Shown here piece after piece: positions 22,768-31,900 of a stretch of 37,017 bases of DNA. The translations under genes and the position numbers were made by a program. The notes beneath the pieces are model-generated. The model saw only the letters and a program-made list of their open reading frames with translations. It had not been told where the DNA came from and searched no databases. Within the stretch, counting starts at the first letter, position 1. The number at the start of each line of letters is the position of its first letter. Source of the DNA: Planctomycetota bacterium (GTDB taxonomy: Bacteria; Planctomycetota; Planctomycetia; Pirellulales; Pirellulaceae); contig JAFLCP010000072.1 in NCBI GenBank assembly GCA_017303505.1, positions 1-37,017 of the forward strand. The letters run 5' to 3'.

Positions 22768-25044
22768 TCACGCAAAAGCATGGGATGAGTCCAAATTGCC
22801 GGACTCTCCATGGCTGCCTAAACCAGAAAGATTCACTACTTTATCACAGCGCTGGATAATGTCCGGCTCATTGGTGATGACAATGATGGTCGAGGTCTTG
22901 GGTTGAGTTAAGTTTTCCCAAATCCCCTGCCGGATATCGATAGGTAGAGCATCCAGCGCACCATCCAAGACAAGAACACGAGGCACCCCTGCAATTGCTC
23001 TGGCTATCATGAGCCGATCGATTTGTCCCGCCGAAAGAGGCCGCCCCCCTGTTAAGAGCATCGTTTCAATGCCTTCGGGTAACTTCAGAACTTCTTCCCA
23101 AGCCAATACTTTGCGCAGACTATCGCGGACATCAGCGTCTGTAACTGTCGGACGTCCAAGATGAATGTTCTCAGCAATGGAACCATGGAATACCTGACGC
23201 GCGCCAGCTAGAGCCGCCAGACTACCGTCACTTAAGCGGGCAGCTTCCCGCGCATCAATCCCTTCCACTTCCACATAACCATGAGTTGGGCAACGCATAC
23301 CGGCCAACATCTCCGCCAGCAGCGACTTACCGTAACCGCTTGGCCCGACAATGGCGACGGTCTCCCCCGCTGCCACGGCGTAGTCTGGATAATGAAGTTC
23401 TTTGTGGGTGCCCGACATGCTAACGGAAAGATCTTTCCATTGCACAGGAGCTGGCCCCATCCCAACATCAATGACACGACCAGGTGGATCCGTTTCTAGG
23501 TCGAGCAAATGCCCAAGTTTATTGACACCTGCTGTAAGGTCAAAGAAGGTCTCAATTTGCTTCCCTAGTTTCATAAATGAACCAAGGATCACCGTTACAA
23601 TCAACTCAGCAGCGACCAGCTGGCCAGGTGAAAGTCGACCTTGAATCACCAACCAACCTCCCAAGCCCAACAAAGCAGTCGACGCAACCGCATACAGGAC
23701 CATACCCGCTGCGTTTTGACGCAACAGCACTGAGAAGTGGCGACTGCGCATTGCCACATATTCCCCCACCAATCGATTGGAACGATCCACCGCCAACTGA
23801 CGACCGCCATGTATTTTGAAGGCAGTGGTCGCAGCGGAAAGATCTTGCAACCAATGGGCTATCTTGTACTTCACAATCGATTCGTTTTCGGCAGTCTTCA
23901 TACCACCACGCCCCAAAACGAGAATCGTGAATACCAAGCAAAAGACCAAAACTATGTCGAAACCAAGCAAGAATGGATGATAAAACGCCAGCAGTGCCAA
24001 ACCAATCAAGGTTTGCAACAACATGCTAATGCCATCTACGAAAATTGTAGTTACCGATTTCTGCAGAGTTACCACATCAAAAAATCGATTGGTCAACTCC
24101 GGTCCCCACACAGAATCCCATTGTTGAATGTTGGCTCTCGGAATTCGATTGGACAAATCGCCCACCACTCGAACCATCATTCGCCGCTGAATGATTTCCG
24201 CCGTATACATCTGCAACAATCTCAGAAAACCTGAGAACATCAGGAATACAAACAGAATCAGCGATAACACAATCACGGGCTGAACATAGCGTCCGAAAAC
24301 CACCGTGTTCACCAAAGACTCTACTGCTAACGGCGTCGCGAGTCCAAGCAACCCAACGACAACCGCAAAGAGAGTGATGATTGCAATATCGTTCGCATCT
24401 AGGCGACAAAATGCCAACAATCGCGACAGAGGTGAAATATGTGCGTGATGATCATGGCCATGACTATGTCCATGCCCATGACCTGCATTAGCATGGTGCG
24501 AGTCCTTCTCCCAATGACTCTCTTTTTGGACTCCGTGGCCGATCTTGGTCGCTTCAGCCAAAAAGAACAATTGTTTGCTCTGAGCCGATCGATATCCCAA
24601 CAGTTTCTTGAGTCGGCTCTTGGAAATGACTCGCTCTTCAATACCGCTATCACAAATAACTTGAACGTCGAATCGTCCCCAGGAAGCGCGGTGTATCAAC
24701 CACCAATTACCTTGCCCCTGCTCTTCCACAAATCGTGCTACAGGCAACCCTTCGCGGGCTACCGAGGTGAGGTCCGAGAAGGTCATTTCGATGGGGGCAA
24801 TATGCAGGCCCAATTGATTGGCGGCCCGCACCATCCAAAAAACCGAGTCCCCTTCACCACCTTGATGGACTTGCCGAGAAGCATCCGCCAAGCATTGATG
24901 AATTCTGGATACCTCCAACGGCATATCCAAAAATTCGCCCAATCGCTGCAAAAGCTGCGAGACACGCTGCCATGCTCTCGTCTCGTTCGCTGTCAGAGCC
25001 TGATCGATACCATGCATTCGAGCTAACCCAAAAGAAGTAAACAA
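22768..25044 (-). CDS. Type I secretion ABC transporter with degenerate ATPase motifs and His-rich linker
   Basis: A protein of up to 758 residues resembling bacteriocin/RTX exporters. It has an N-terminal domain of about 170 residues like the peptidase-like domain of such exporters but without a recognisable catalytic Cys. A His-rich stretch at about 181-201 (AGHGHGHSHGHDHHAH) follows, then a six-helix membrane domain (about 220-500) and an ATPase domain (about 530-740). Walker A is intact (GPSGYGKS, Lys573) and the signature reads LSAGQ (671 on). In Walker B (VLVLDGALDAL) the catalytic Glu is replaced by Gly695, and the switch His is Asn725 (VITNEPD). The Q-loop region (GARQVFHGSIAENI) lacks Gln at the usual spacing. 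The frame starts at TTG 25044; ATG 25017 is an equally good start. First gene of the operon with HlyD and TolC components. The cargo is unknown. Confidence 0.88.
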   Translation of the reverse strand: MFTSFGLARMHGIDQALTANETRAWQRVSQLLQRLGEFLDMPLEVSRIHQCLADASRQVHQGGEGDSVFWMVRAANQLGLHIAPIEMTFSDLTSVAREGLPVARFVEEQGQGNWWLIHRASWGRFDVQVICDSGIEERVISKSRLKKLLGYRSAQSKQLFFLAEATKIGHGVQKESHWEKDSHHANAGHGHGHSHGHDHHAHISPLSRLLAFCRLDANDIAIITLFAVVVGLLGLATPLAVESLVNTVVFGRYVQPVIVLSLILFVFLMFSGFLRLLQMYTAEIIQRRMMVRVVGDLSNRIPRANIQQWDSVWGPELTNRFFDVVTLQKSVTTIFVDGISMLLQTLIGLALLAFYHPFLLGFDIVLVFCLVFTILVLGRGGMKTAENESIVKYKIAHWLQDLSAATTAFKIHGGRQLAVDRSNRLVGEYVAMRSRHFSVLLRQNAAGMVLYAVASTALLGLGGWLVIQGRLSPGQLVAAELIVTVILGSFMKLGKQIETFFDLTAGVNKLGHLLDLETDPPGRVIDVGMGPAPVQWKDLSVSMSGTHKELHYPDYAVAAGETVAIVGPSGYGKSLLAEMLAGMRCPTHGYVEVEGIDAREAARLSDGSLAALAGARQVFHGSIAENIHLGRPTVTDADVRDSLRKVLAWEEVLKLPEGIETMLLTGGRPLSAGQIDRLMIARAIAGVPRVLVLDGALDALPIDIRQGIWENLTQPKTSTIIVITNEPDIIQRCDKVVNLSGLGSHGESGNLDSSHAFA

Positions 25045-25150
25045 AATCGCGATATATTACTTTATCGTCAGGTAAACCCACCGACCAAGGTAGGGAAGTG
25101 CGATTTTTTTATTTTTCGCAACCGACGATGAGTAAAATAACTCGAAGAGT

Positions 25151-26596
25151 TTACGTCAAGATAGGTCGAATGAGTTCGCCGTGAATGTCAGTTAACCGAA
25201 AATCTCGCCCCTGGTAGCGGTACGTAAGCTTCGTATGGTCTACGCCCATCAAATGAAGGATGGTTGCGTTGAGATCGTGAACGTGAACCGGGTCGCGAAC
25301 GATGTTGTAGCAGTAGTCGTCGGTTTCACCCAAAGTGAGCCCCGCCTTGATACCAGCACCCGCCAAAAGTATGGTGAAACATCGTGGGTGATGGTCGCGG
25401 CCATAGTTGTCGGCTGTGATTCCACCTTGAGAGTAAATCGTTCTTCCGAATTCCCCTCCCCAGACAATCAGCGTATCTTCCAACAGACCGCGTGCCTTGA
25501 GGTCTTTGATGAGGGCCGCTGTCGCTTGGTCCGTATCAGTGCATTGGCCGCGGAGCGCATTGGGTAGGTTGCCATGGTGGTCCCAACCCATATGGAACAG
25601 CTGAATGAAGCGGACATCACGCTCCGCTAACCGTCGCGCCAACAAACAGTTGGCCGCATAGGAGCCGGGCCGTTGAACATCTTTGCCATACATTTCGAGA
25701 ATATGGGCTGGTTCATCGGCCGTATTCAATAGATCAGGGACGCTGGCTTGCATGCGAAAAGCCATCTCGTATTGCGAGATACGAGCTTGAATTTCAGGGT
25801 CTCCCAATTCGTTGGCTCGCTCTTCATTGAGTGATTTTAAACGATCGAGTGTTTTGCGGCGCATGCTCCGTGTTACGCCGGGTGGATCGCTCAAATAGAG
25901 CACCGCATCACCAGCGTTTCGAAATTTGACTCCTTGATGGCGCGATGGCAAGAAACCTGCTCCCCACAAGCGATCATATAGGGGTTGATCATCGGGGCGT
26001 CCGCTGCCAAAACTTGTAAGCACTACATACGCAGGGAGATCTTGATTCTCGCTTCCCAGACCATAGCTCATCCAGGAGCCAATGCTCGGTCGGCCTGCGA
26101 GTTGCGAGCCCGTCTGACAAAACGTAATCGCAGGATCATGATTGATGGCTTCGGTATGCATCGAGCGGATCATGCAAAACTCGTCTGCGACTTGCGCCAT
26201 GTTTGGCAACAATTCACTCATCATCATTCCCGATTGTCCACGCGGTTCGAATTTGAAGATCGAGGGAGCAATGGGAAATGTGGACTGTCCCGAGGTCATC
26301 GTGGTTAAACGTTGTCCCTGTCGAATCGAATCGGGCAGATTCTCACCCCGGTGCTTTTCCATGACCGGCTTCGGATCAAACAGATCCATTTGCGACGGAG
26401 CACCGCTTTGAAACAAATAGATGATTCGTTTCGCTTTGGCGGGATGATGTGGCAAACCTGGAATCTCTCCACGAGCTTCACCACCTAACACACTTCCACT
26501 GTGGGTGAGAAATGGTAGCGCCATCGCCCCAAGGCCAGAACGCCCCAGAAAAATTCTTCGATTCAATCGGTCCGCAATTTGTAGGTTCTGATTCAT
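25151..26596 (-). CDS. DUF1501 (sulfatase-like) exported protein
   Basis: A 481-residue protein of the DUF1501 family, abundant in planctomycetes and structurally related to alkaline-phosphatase/sulfatase-like enzymes. The N-terminus carries a Tat-type signal (NRRIFLGRSGLGAMALPFL). Characteristic segments are RIIYLFQSGAPSQMDLFDPKP, SELLPNMAQVADEFCMIRSMHT, INHDPAITFCQTG, RPSIGSWMSYGLG, LFHMGWDHHGNLP, WGGEFGRT and GRDHHPRCFTILLAGAGIK. The His/Asp pairs in MGWDHHG and GRDHHP would be metal ligands by analogy with the superfamily. It begins 6 bp after the stop of the DUF1549/DUF1553 gene, the usual operonic pairing. A role in degrading complex, possibly sulfated, polymers is often suggested but not demonstrated. 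Confidence 0.92.
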   Translation of the reverse strand: MNQNLQIADRLNRRIFLGRSGLGAMALPFLTHSGSVLGGEARGEIPGLPHHPAKAKRIIYLFQSGAPSQMDLFDPKPVMEKHRGENLPDSIRQGQRLTTMTSGQSTFPIAPSIFKFEPRGQSGMMMSELLPNMAQVADEFCMIRSMHTEAINHDPAITFCQTGSQLAGRPSIGSWMSYGLGSENQDLPAYVVLTSFGSGRPDDQPLYDRLWGAGFLPSRHQGVKFRNAGDAVLYLSDPPGVTRSMRRKTLDRLKSLNEERANELGDPEIQARISQYEMAFRMQASVPDLLNTADEPAHILEMYGKDVQRPGSYAANCLLARRLAERDVRFIQLFHMGWDHHGNLPNALRGQCTDTDQATAALIKDLKARGLLEDTLIVWGGEFGRTIYSQGGITADNYGRDHHPRCFTILLAGAGIKAGLTLGETDDYCYNIVRDPVHVHDLNATILHLMGVDHTKLTYRYQGRDFRLTDIHGELIRPILT

Positions 26597-26602
26597 AACG
26601 TC

Positions 26603-29600
26603 TTATGGTCGATTTACGAACTCATCCAAGTTTAGCAAAATATTAGCGGTCAACGTGTATGCGGCCCATTCGGTTCTATCGATGCCAGAAACGTCTCGAA
26701 CCAAACCGACATTCAAGATTCCATCTACTGCACCTTGTGAGCTTTTCAATTCATTCAGGTCAGCATCCAATCCATTCTTGAGCACATCCAGTTCATTGCC
26801 GCTTGGTTCGCGTCCCACAACCAATCGAAAACCGTAACGCAACCTTTGGTCGGCGGAAGCTCCACCTTCAGTTATCATACGCACAGCCAAACCACGTGCT
26901 GCTTCGACGAAGGTCACTTCATTCAAGAGCGATAACGCTTGTAAAGGTGTATTGGTACGCGAGCGTTTCACCGTGCAAACTTCCCGGTTGGGGGCATCGA
27001 ACAGCAGCATCGAAGGTGGAGCTGCCGTTCGCTTCCAAACCGTATACATCGATCTTCGATATCGTCCAGCATCCGTATCGGGTTTATAGTTTCTCAAATC
27101 TCCGTAGCGACTCGTTTCGTCCCACACTCCATCAGGCATGTAAGGACGCACACTTGGACCGCCAATCTTCTCGACCATTAAACCGCTTACCGATAACGCA
27201 GCATCACGAATGAACTCAGCCTGCAATCGCAACCGCGCCACACGTGCAATCCATCGATTCTCTGGATCCAATGCCCGTGCTTCAGCGCTTGTTTTGGATG
27301 ACTGCCGATACGCATCACTCATGACAATAAATTTTTGCAAAGCCTTCATATCCCAACGTTGAGCGACAACACCCGAAACGTTTGGCAACTGTGTTGGCTG
27401 CATAAACTCTGCTGCCAAGAAATCCAGCAATTCAGGATGCGATGGGAAATCAGCCTGCGACCCAAAGTTCTCGGAGCTTTTTACCAAACCCATTCCAAAG
27501 AATCGCTCCCAGGCTCGATTTACCCAGACCCTTGCGGTAAGCGGATTGGTTTCATGTACCAACCATTTTGCTAGACCGAGTCGATCGTTGCTGGTTCCAT
27601 CGGGCAAGGGTGGCAATGCGGCAAGTAATCCGCGCTCGACTTTATCACCAGGCTGATCGTATTGTCCTCGTTTCAATATGAAAGTATCCCGGACTTTTCC
27701 TTCTTTCATTACCATCGCGGTTGGAACCGAATCATCTAAATCCGTTAGAGACTTTTTCGCCGCTGCAATCTCACGCTTCTTCACCTGAAGTGGTCCTTCA
27801 ACTTGATTGGCGTAATATTTTTCGATTTCGGCCCATTGCGCATCGCTGCGATCTTTGCTGGATTGCTTCAAAGCCTCTAGCAGCACGCCCGAAATGGGAA
27901 CCTCATCGAGTGCAACGGAATCACCCGGAACACTTGTCGTGGATATGCGAAACTTCCCGATGTTATGTTGCTGAATCGCATCGTGTTCGAGTCGAATGGT
28001 AACTTCGCTTGTCTCAGAAACCGTCAGTGGCGACTCAAGCACAAAGAAAGCTTTGCGATTTTCTTTTCTGGTAGGACCATCTACTGCCCAGCCCCGCCCT
28101 TTTGAGCCAGTAACAACATTTCCAATATCCCAGCCGTTCTGCGAAAAGTCCGCGACCGCTTTGATGACCTTGGATGTCTTGGCTTGCACCGAGCCTGCCT
28201 CACGAACAGAGACGATAACTCGTGACAACACGAAATTCCCGTTCGGATATCTTCCCAAACTTTGTTCGGGGAGACTTGGATCGGTAAAGCACTCCAGCAA
28301 GACACCAGAAATTGCCCCGCCACTTACGCGGCCACGAATCTCATAATTGTCAAAAGCCGCATTCGGCCCCGAAACCAAATAAATGCCATCACCCTGTTCG
28401 CGAATCTCGGCCCCGCCAGTCGACTTCACCTCTTGAACGATGAACTGAGTCCACATGGACTTCTTGTTCAATAAGTCTGAGCCATGTTCATCGCTCCACT
28501 TCGCCGCGAGTTGCCGAACACCCTTTTGCAATTCGGCTAACTCCATATCGTCTGCTGCAATTTGCTTAGCGAGTTCGTCTCGTTTGGCTTTATGCTCGGC
28601 CGCAAAAACTCTCAAAGTGGGCTCTGTGTTTTTTGACTCTCCCTGCAACGTTCCACTTTCTGGAACATTGTTGTAGTAGGAGAACATCTGATAAAACTCG
28701 CGTTGGCTGATCGGATCATATTTGTGATCATGGCAACGACAGCAGTTGAAGGTTAAACCAAGCCATGTAAGCCCCATCGTTTCCACGCGATCGATGACCG
28801 TCTCAACCCGCCATTCCTCAGCGATAATGCCCCCTTCACCATTGAGCTTATGATTTCGATGAAAACCTGTTGCTAAGATTTGTGATTCTGTTGCGTTGGG
28901 CAACATATCGCCAGCATTTTGTTCGATCGTAAATTGATCAAACGGCATGTTACTGTTAAAAGCACTGATCACCCAATCGCGCCATGGCCATTGATAACGA
29001 CTGCTATCGACTTGAAAACCGTTGCTGTCTGCGTAGCGAGCAAAGTCGAGCCACTGCACAGCCATGCGTTCTCCGTAACGCGGTGAAGCCAAGAGCCTAT
29101 CGACTAGCTTTTCGTATGCGTCCGACGAATCATCTTGGACAAACGCGTCAATTTCTTGAGGTGTTGGGGGAATGCCATGCAGATCCAAAGTCAAACGCCG
29201 AATCAACGTAACGCGATCCGCCTCAGGCTGCGCCTTCAAACCAAGGGCACTTCTCTTCCCTTCCAAAAAAGCATCGATTGGATGTGGGAATCCTTCGACC
29301 TTAGGAATGGTTGGGCGAGTTACAGGTCGAAAGGCCCAATGATCTTCGTACGTTGCCCCCTCAGAGATCCAACGACGCACAAGTTCAACTTGAGCTTTCG
29401 ATAGCGTCTTTCCTGAATCGGGAGGTGGCATCTTGAGTTCCGGGTCATCTGTCATGATCCGGCGACTTAATTCGCTTTCATCGACTTTGCCCGGAACAAT
29501 GGCGATACTTCCCGATTCGCCCGCACCATACGCAGCCGCTGATTGATCCAATCGCAAACCACCATGTCGCTGCTTGTCATCAGGTCCGTGACATTGAAAG

Positions 29601-29761
29601 CAGGCGTCCGAAAGTATCGCGCGAATATCTTGATTAAATGAGAGCTTGCTCGGCGGCTCTGCAAACACTGAATCGCGAGTTGTGTGTGCGCTAATGCAGA
29701 ACGAGAGCCCAAACAACAACCAACTAAACGAGCCGTACGAAAAAGGTCGGCAAACATCCAT
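26603..29761 (-). CDS. Planctomycete cytochrome-c / DUF1549 / DUF1553 protein (PSD1 family)
   Basis: A 1052-residue exported protein. A signal peptide (SFSWLLFGLSFCISAHT) is followed by a PSCyt1-type cytochrome c domain with the haem motif CFQCH at 54-58. DUF1549 spans about 155-360 (IDAFLEGKRSALGLKAQPEADRV..., LDLHGIPPTPQEIDAF, QWLDFARYADSNGF, GLTFNCCRCHDHKYDPI). A central coiled and beta-rich region spans about 385-700. DUF1553 occupies about 725-990 (LAKWLVHETNPLTARVWVNR, GMGLVKSSENFGSQADFPSHPELLDFLA, RLQAEFIRDAALSVSGLM, RRSMYTVWKRTAAPPSML, RTNTPLQALSLLNEVTFVE). The CCRCHDH sequence in DUF1549 resembles a second CxxCH haem site. It is the first gene of the operon with the DUF1501 protein. 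Planctomycetes have many such pairs; the function is unknown, with redox and polymer degradation as suggestions only. Confidence 0.92.
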   Translation of the reverse strand: MDVCRPFSYGSFSWLLFGLSFCISAHTTRDSVFAEPPSKLSFNQDIRAILSDACFQCHGPDDKQRHGGLRLDQSAAAYGAGESGSIAIVPGKVDESELSRRIMTDDPELKMPPPDSGKTLSKAQVELVRRWISEGATYEDHWAFRPVTRPTIPKVEGFPHPIDAFLEGKRSALGLKAQPEADRVTLIRRLTLDLHGIPPTPQEIDAFVQDDSSDAYEKLVDRLLASPRYGERMAVQWLDFARYADSNGFQVDSSRYQWPWRDWVISAFNSNMPFDQFTIEQNAGDMLPNATESQILATGFHRNHKLNGEGGIIAEEWRVETVIDRVETMGLTWLGLTFNCCRCHDHKYDPISQREFYQMFSYYNNVPESGTLQGESKNTEPTLRVFAAEHKAKRDELAKQIAADDMELAELQKGVRQLAAKWSDEHGSDLLNKKSMWTQFIVQEVKSTGGAEIREQGDGIYLVSGPNAAFDNYEIRGRVSGGAISGVLLECFTDPSLPEQSLGRYPNGNFVLSRVIVSVREAGSVQAKTSKVIKAVADFSQNGWDIGNVVTGSKGRGWAVDGPTRKENRKAFFVLESPLTVSETSEVTIRLEHDAIQQHNIGKFRISTTSVPGDSVALDEVPISGVLLEALKQSSKDRSDAQWAEIEKYYANQVEGPLQVKKREIAAAKKSLTDLDDSVPTAMVMKEGKVRDTFILKRGQYDQPGDKVERGLLAALPPLPDGTSNDRLGLAKWLVHETNPLTARVWVNRAWERFFGMGLVKSSENFGSQADFPSHPELLDFLAAEFMQPTQLPNVSGVVAQRWDMKALQKFIVMSDAYRQSSKTSAEARALDPENRWIARVARLRLQAEFIRDAALSVSGLMVEKIGGPSVRPYMPDGVWDETSRYGDLRNYKPDTDAGRYRRSMYTVWKRTAAPPSMLLFDAPNREVCTVKRSRTNTPLQALSLLNEVTFVEAARGLAVRMITEGGASADQRLRYGFRLVVGREPSGNELDVLKNGLDADLNELKSSQGAVDGILNVGLVRDVSGIDRTEWAAYTLTANILLNLDEFVNRP

Positions 29762-29934
29762 AAGGCGAGATCACATGCGGCGGGAAATTAGGAAAAAGCT
29801 CGTAGCGAGCATCCCTATACTATAAGTCTTCAAGCCTCGATTCTCTACGGTATGGCTGAAGTTTATCGAGTACGACCAAAACTAGGCATTTTTTGCTGGC
29901 TTTTGTTCGCAAAAAGCTGTGATCGGTCAACGAA

Positions 29935-29967
29935 AAAAGGCCGGAGTGTTTTCCACTCCGACCTTTT
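29935..29967 (-). terminator. Rho-independent terminator of the BBP7 gene
   Basis: Arms 29935-29948 and 29954-29967 pair over 14 positions around a 5-nt loop, and T-rich sequence follows on the minus strand. The one non-Watson-Crick position is a U.G wobble in the minus-strand transcript but a C/A mismatch in the plus-strand transcript, so the structure is selected for the minus direction. It lies 40 bp past the BBP7 stop. Confidence 0.82.
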
Positions 29968-30006
29968 GGATTTTTCAAACTAAGCGATTCATCGAGCAAC
30001 CTGAAC

Positions 30007-31584
30007 TTAGTAGCTGAAGCTCAAACCGAGATCGACACCTTGCATCCAGTATCCCGATTCGCGGAAGGTGAACGATGGGTTGTTGCTGTTTTGCAGCAAG
30101 TCAACCGTTGGGTTCACTTGATCACCAGCTAGGGCGACATCAGACCAGTACAGGAAGGTGTAACCAACAGTAAACTTGACATTTTGGCGAATGTCGTAGC
30201 CTAACTTGACACCCAATTCGGGCAAGAACCCGAATCGATCTCGGTTGTACACACCACTATTGCTACCTTGAGCCAAAACTCCGGCTGCAGTTGTGGTGAC
30301 TTGTTGAGTACCACCGTCAACAGTTGTAGTGGAACCGCTGATATTCACTTGCTGACCGATGTTACCGAACCCAACTTTGACCAATGAACCTACCGTAAAG
30401 CGTCCGCGTCGGAAGTCGCTTTCCATACCCAACGAACCGCCGTGGAAGCTGTTGCTGGTGGAGAAGCTATCGAGTGTATCGAAAGTCGTTCCGTCGGGAA
30501 TCAAGTCACCTGTCAAGCGATTGGTACGGAAGCTGCGAACCGAAAGATCATTATCCAATCGATTGAACTGATAACCAGCCAACATCGTCAAGCGATGATT
30601 GTTGTCGCCGGTGATCAAGAACTTACCGAGTGCATCTACCCCAATCATGGAAAGATTATTCGAAGCAGTGGTGCTTCCTTCCCAATGCGGCACACCATTT
30701 AGCTGGTAGTTCACATCGTAAACGGATGCTAAGCCCGAGTTGAAGTCAACGTAAGGTCGACCAACAGAATTGGTACCTGTACCAGGATCGCTGAAGTCGG
30801 CTCCACCACTGAAGAGGCCATAAACACGACCTCCAACACCTACGGTTCGGCAATCGTTCAACCAAGTGCCAAACGATAGGCGGTAGCCAGGAAGCAAACC
30901 GGGGTCAATTCCGTCAGGTCCGCCGAACGCATTCGTCACACCTGGGTCGCCTGAGATTGGTACGACGCCGGCAGCTGCTGTGGTAACCAAGGGAGGTGAA
31001 TTGAGATTATCACCAAACCACAACAGTGCTTCGGCATCGAACCAATAGTACGATTCGTTGCAAGACGAACGACCGAACGATACGTTTGAGCAAGGGTCAC
31101 AAGCTACATCGCAATTGCCAACTGATGGCATCGCAACAGGTGCAGGGGCAGCAGGCTCGTCGTAACCCATTGGATACCCAACGATGTGCATTGGGACACC
31201 GCTGCCAATCATCGGCTCAACGAGTTGCCCATCGCCAATGCCTTGCGTATCAGCCAACGTTTGGGTATCACCAAACGATTTGGCACCTTCAGGCACCTCA
31301 GGAGCTCGCCATTGCAAGGCTGCGGGTGGAGCGATAGGCTGAGGCGGTGCGACGGGCTTGAGTGGAACGGCATTCAGGGGAACAGGTGTGTCCCCCAATA
31401 CTTTGGTGTCACCGAGTGACTGAGCCGAGCGATCAGCGATAACTTTGCCCAGCCCTTCTACTTGTGCAGCTGAATCATCCGAAAGCGACTTCGCACCGCT
31501 TGGAGGAGTCTGGCCATACGCATTGACTCCGCTAATCAATGCTCCAAGAAGTGCCAAACGGAAAAGTGATCGGGATAGTTTCAT
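30007..31584 (-). CDS. BBP7-family outer-membrane beta-barrel protein
   Basis: A 525-residue exported protein. The signal peptide is MKLSRSLFRLALLGALISG followed by VNAYGQ. Residues about 30-150 are a Pro/Ala-rich low-complexity segment with recurring GDT/ADT elements (SLGDTKVLGDTPVP, SFGDTQTLADTQGIGDGQ). A Cys-rich CDVACDPC segment precedes the BBP7-type barrel, which starts at YYWFDAEALLWFGDN. The rest has alternating strands with aromatic residues and ends in YWMQGVDLGLSFSY, a terminal aromatic typical of outer-membrane barrels. BBP7 proteins are a planctomycete-specific group of unknown function. The gene is monocistronic: a terminator follows, and the neighbouring SecA gene is divergent. 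Confidence 0.85.
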   Translation of the reverse strand: MKLSRSLFRLALLGALISGVNAYGQTPPSGAKSLSDDSAAQVEGLGKVIADRSAQSLGDTKVLGDTPVPLNAVPLKPVAPPQPIAPPAALQWRAPEVPEGAKSFGDTQTLADTQGIGDGQLVEPMIGSGVPMHIVGYPMGYDEPAAPAPVAMPSVGNCDVACDPCSNVSFGRSSCNESYYWFDAEALLWFGDNLNSPPLVTTAAAGVVPISGDPGVTNAFGGPDGIDPGLLPGYRLSFGTWLNDCRTVGVGGRVYGLFSGGADFSDPGTGTNSVGRPYVDFNSGLASVYDVNYQLNGVPHWEGSTTASNNLSMIGVDALGKFLITGDNNHRLTMLAGYQFNRLDNDLSVRSFRTNRLTGDLIPDGTTFDTLDSFSTSNSFHGGSLGMESDFRRGRFTVGSLVKVGFGNIGQQVNISGSTTTVDGGTQQVTTTAAGVLAQGSNSGVYNRDRFGFLPELGVKLGYDIRQNVKFTVGYTFLYWSDVALAGDQVNPTVDLLQNSNNPSFTFRESGYWMQGVDLGLSFSY

Positions 31585-31900
31585 AGTACCGTATCTCGCA
31601 GAACGGAGGATTCCTAACCTTCGTTACAAAGGGATCGGCCGTATCATTCGGTACGTCGAAGAAAAAAAATACAACCGCTACAGCTTAACACTACAAATTT
31701 ACGCGAAACCGCCAAACCTCCCAAGTTACCAACCAATGAATCCGATTTAGTGGGAAAGAGAGCGAGTACCCACCCATATATTTCTGGGTTAACTCGCTTT
31801 CGCTTTGTCAAATCCACAAGAATTGAGAATAATTAGAGATTGATCCTTCCCTGACTTGGGCTCACTTTTTCCACAGACGAGCAACGGAGCGTTCGACATC
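31585..31900. other. Divergent regulatory region between BBP7 and SecA-like genes
   Basis: About 315 bp without a supported gene, holding both divergent promoters. It includes an A-rich run near 31659-31672. An imperfect hairpin at 31761-31798 pairs AGCGAGT with ACTCGCT plus ACCC with GGGT, leaving a bulge. It has no good T-run on the plus strand, so it is more likely a regulatory or mRNA-leader structure than a terminator. The plus-strand promoter is listed separately. Confidence 0.45.
31805..31833 (+). promoter_or_regulatory. Probable sigma-70-type promoter of the SecA-like gene
   Basis: TTGTCA at 31805-31810 and AATAAT at 31828-31833, 17 bp apart, each match the consensus at five of six positions. 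Transcription would begin near 31840, leaving about 60 nt of leader before the GTG at 31901. Motif matching only. Confidence 0.5.

Noticed and set aside
23606-23941. Overlapping minus-strand frame inside the ABC transporter gene
   Set aside because: It is an alternative-frame shadow of the conserved membrane domain, with no start signal.
31761-31798. Terminator for a gene upstream of the SecA-like gene
   Set aside because: The hairpin is imperfect with a bulge, lacks a T-run and has no gene ending upstream on that strand. It is retained only as a possible regulatory structure.
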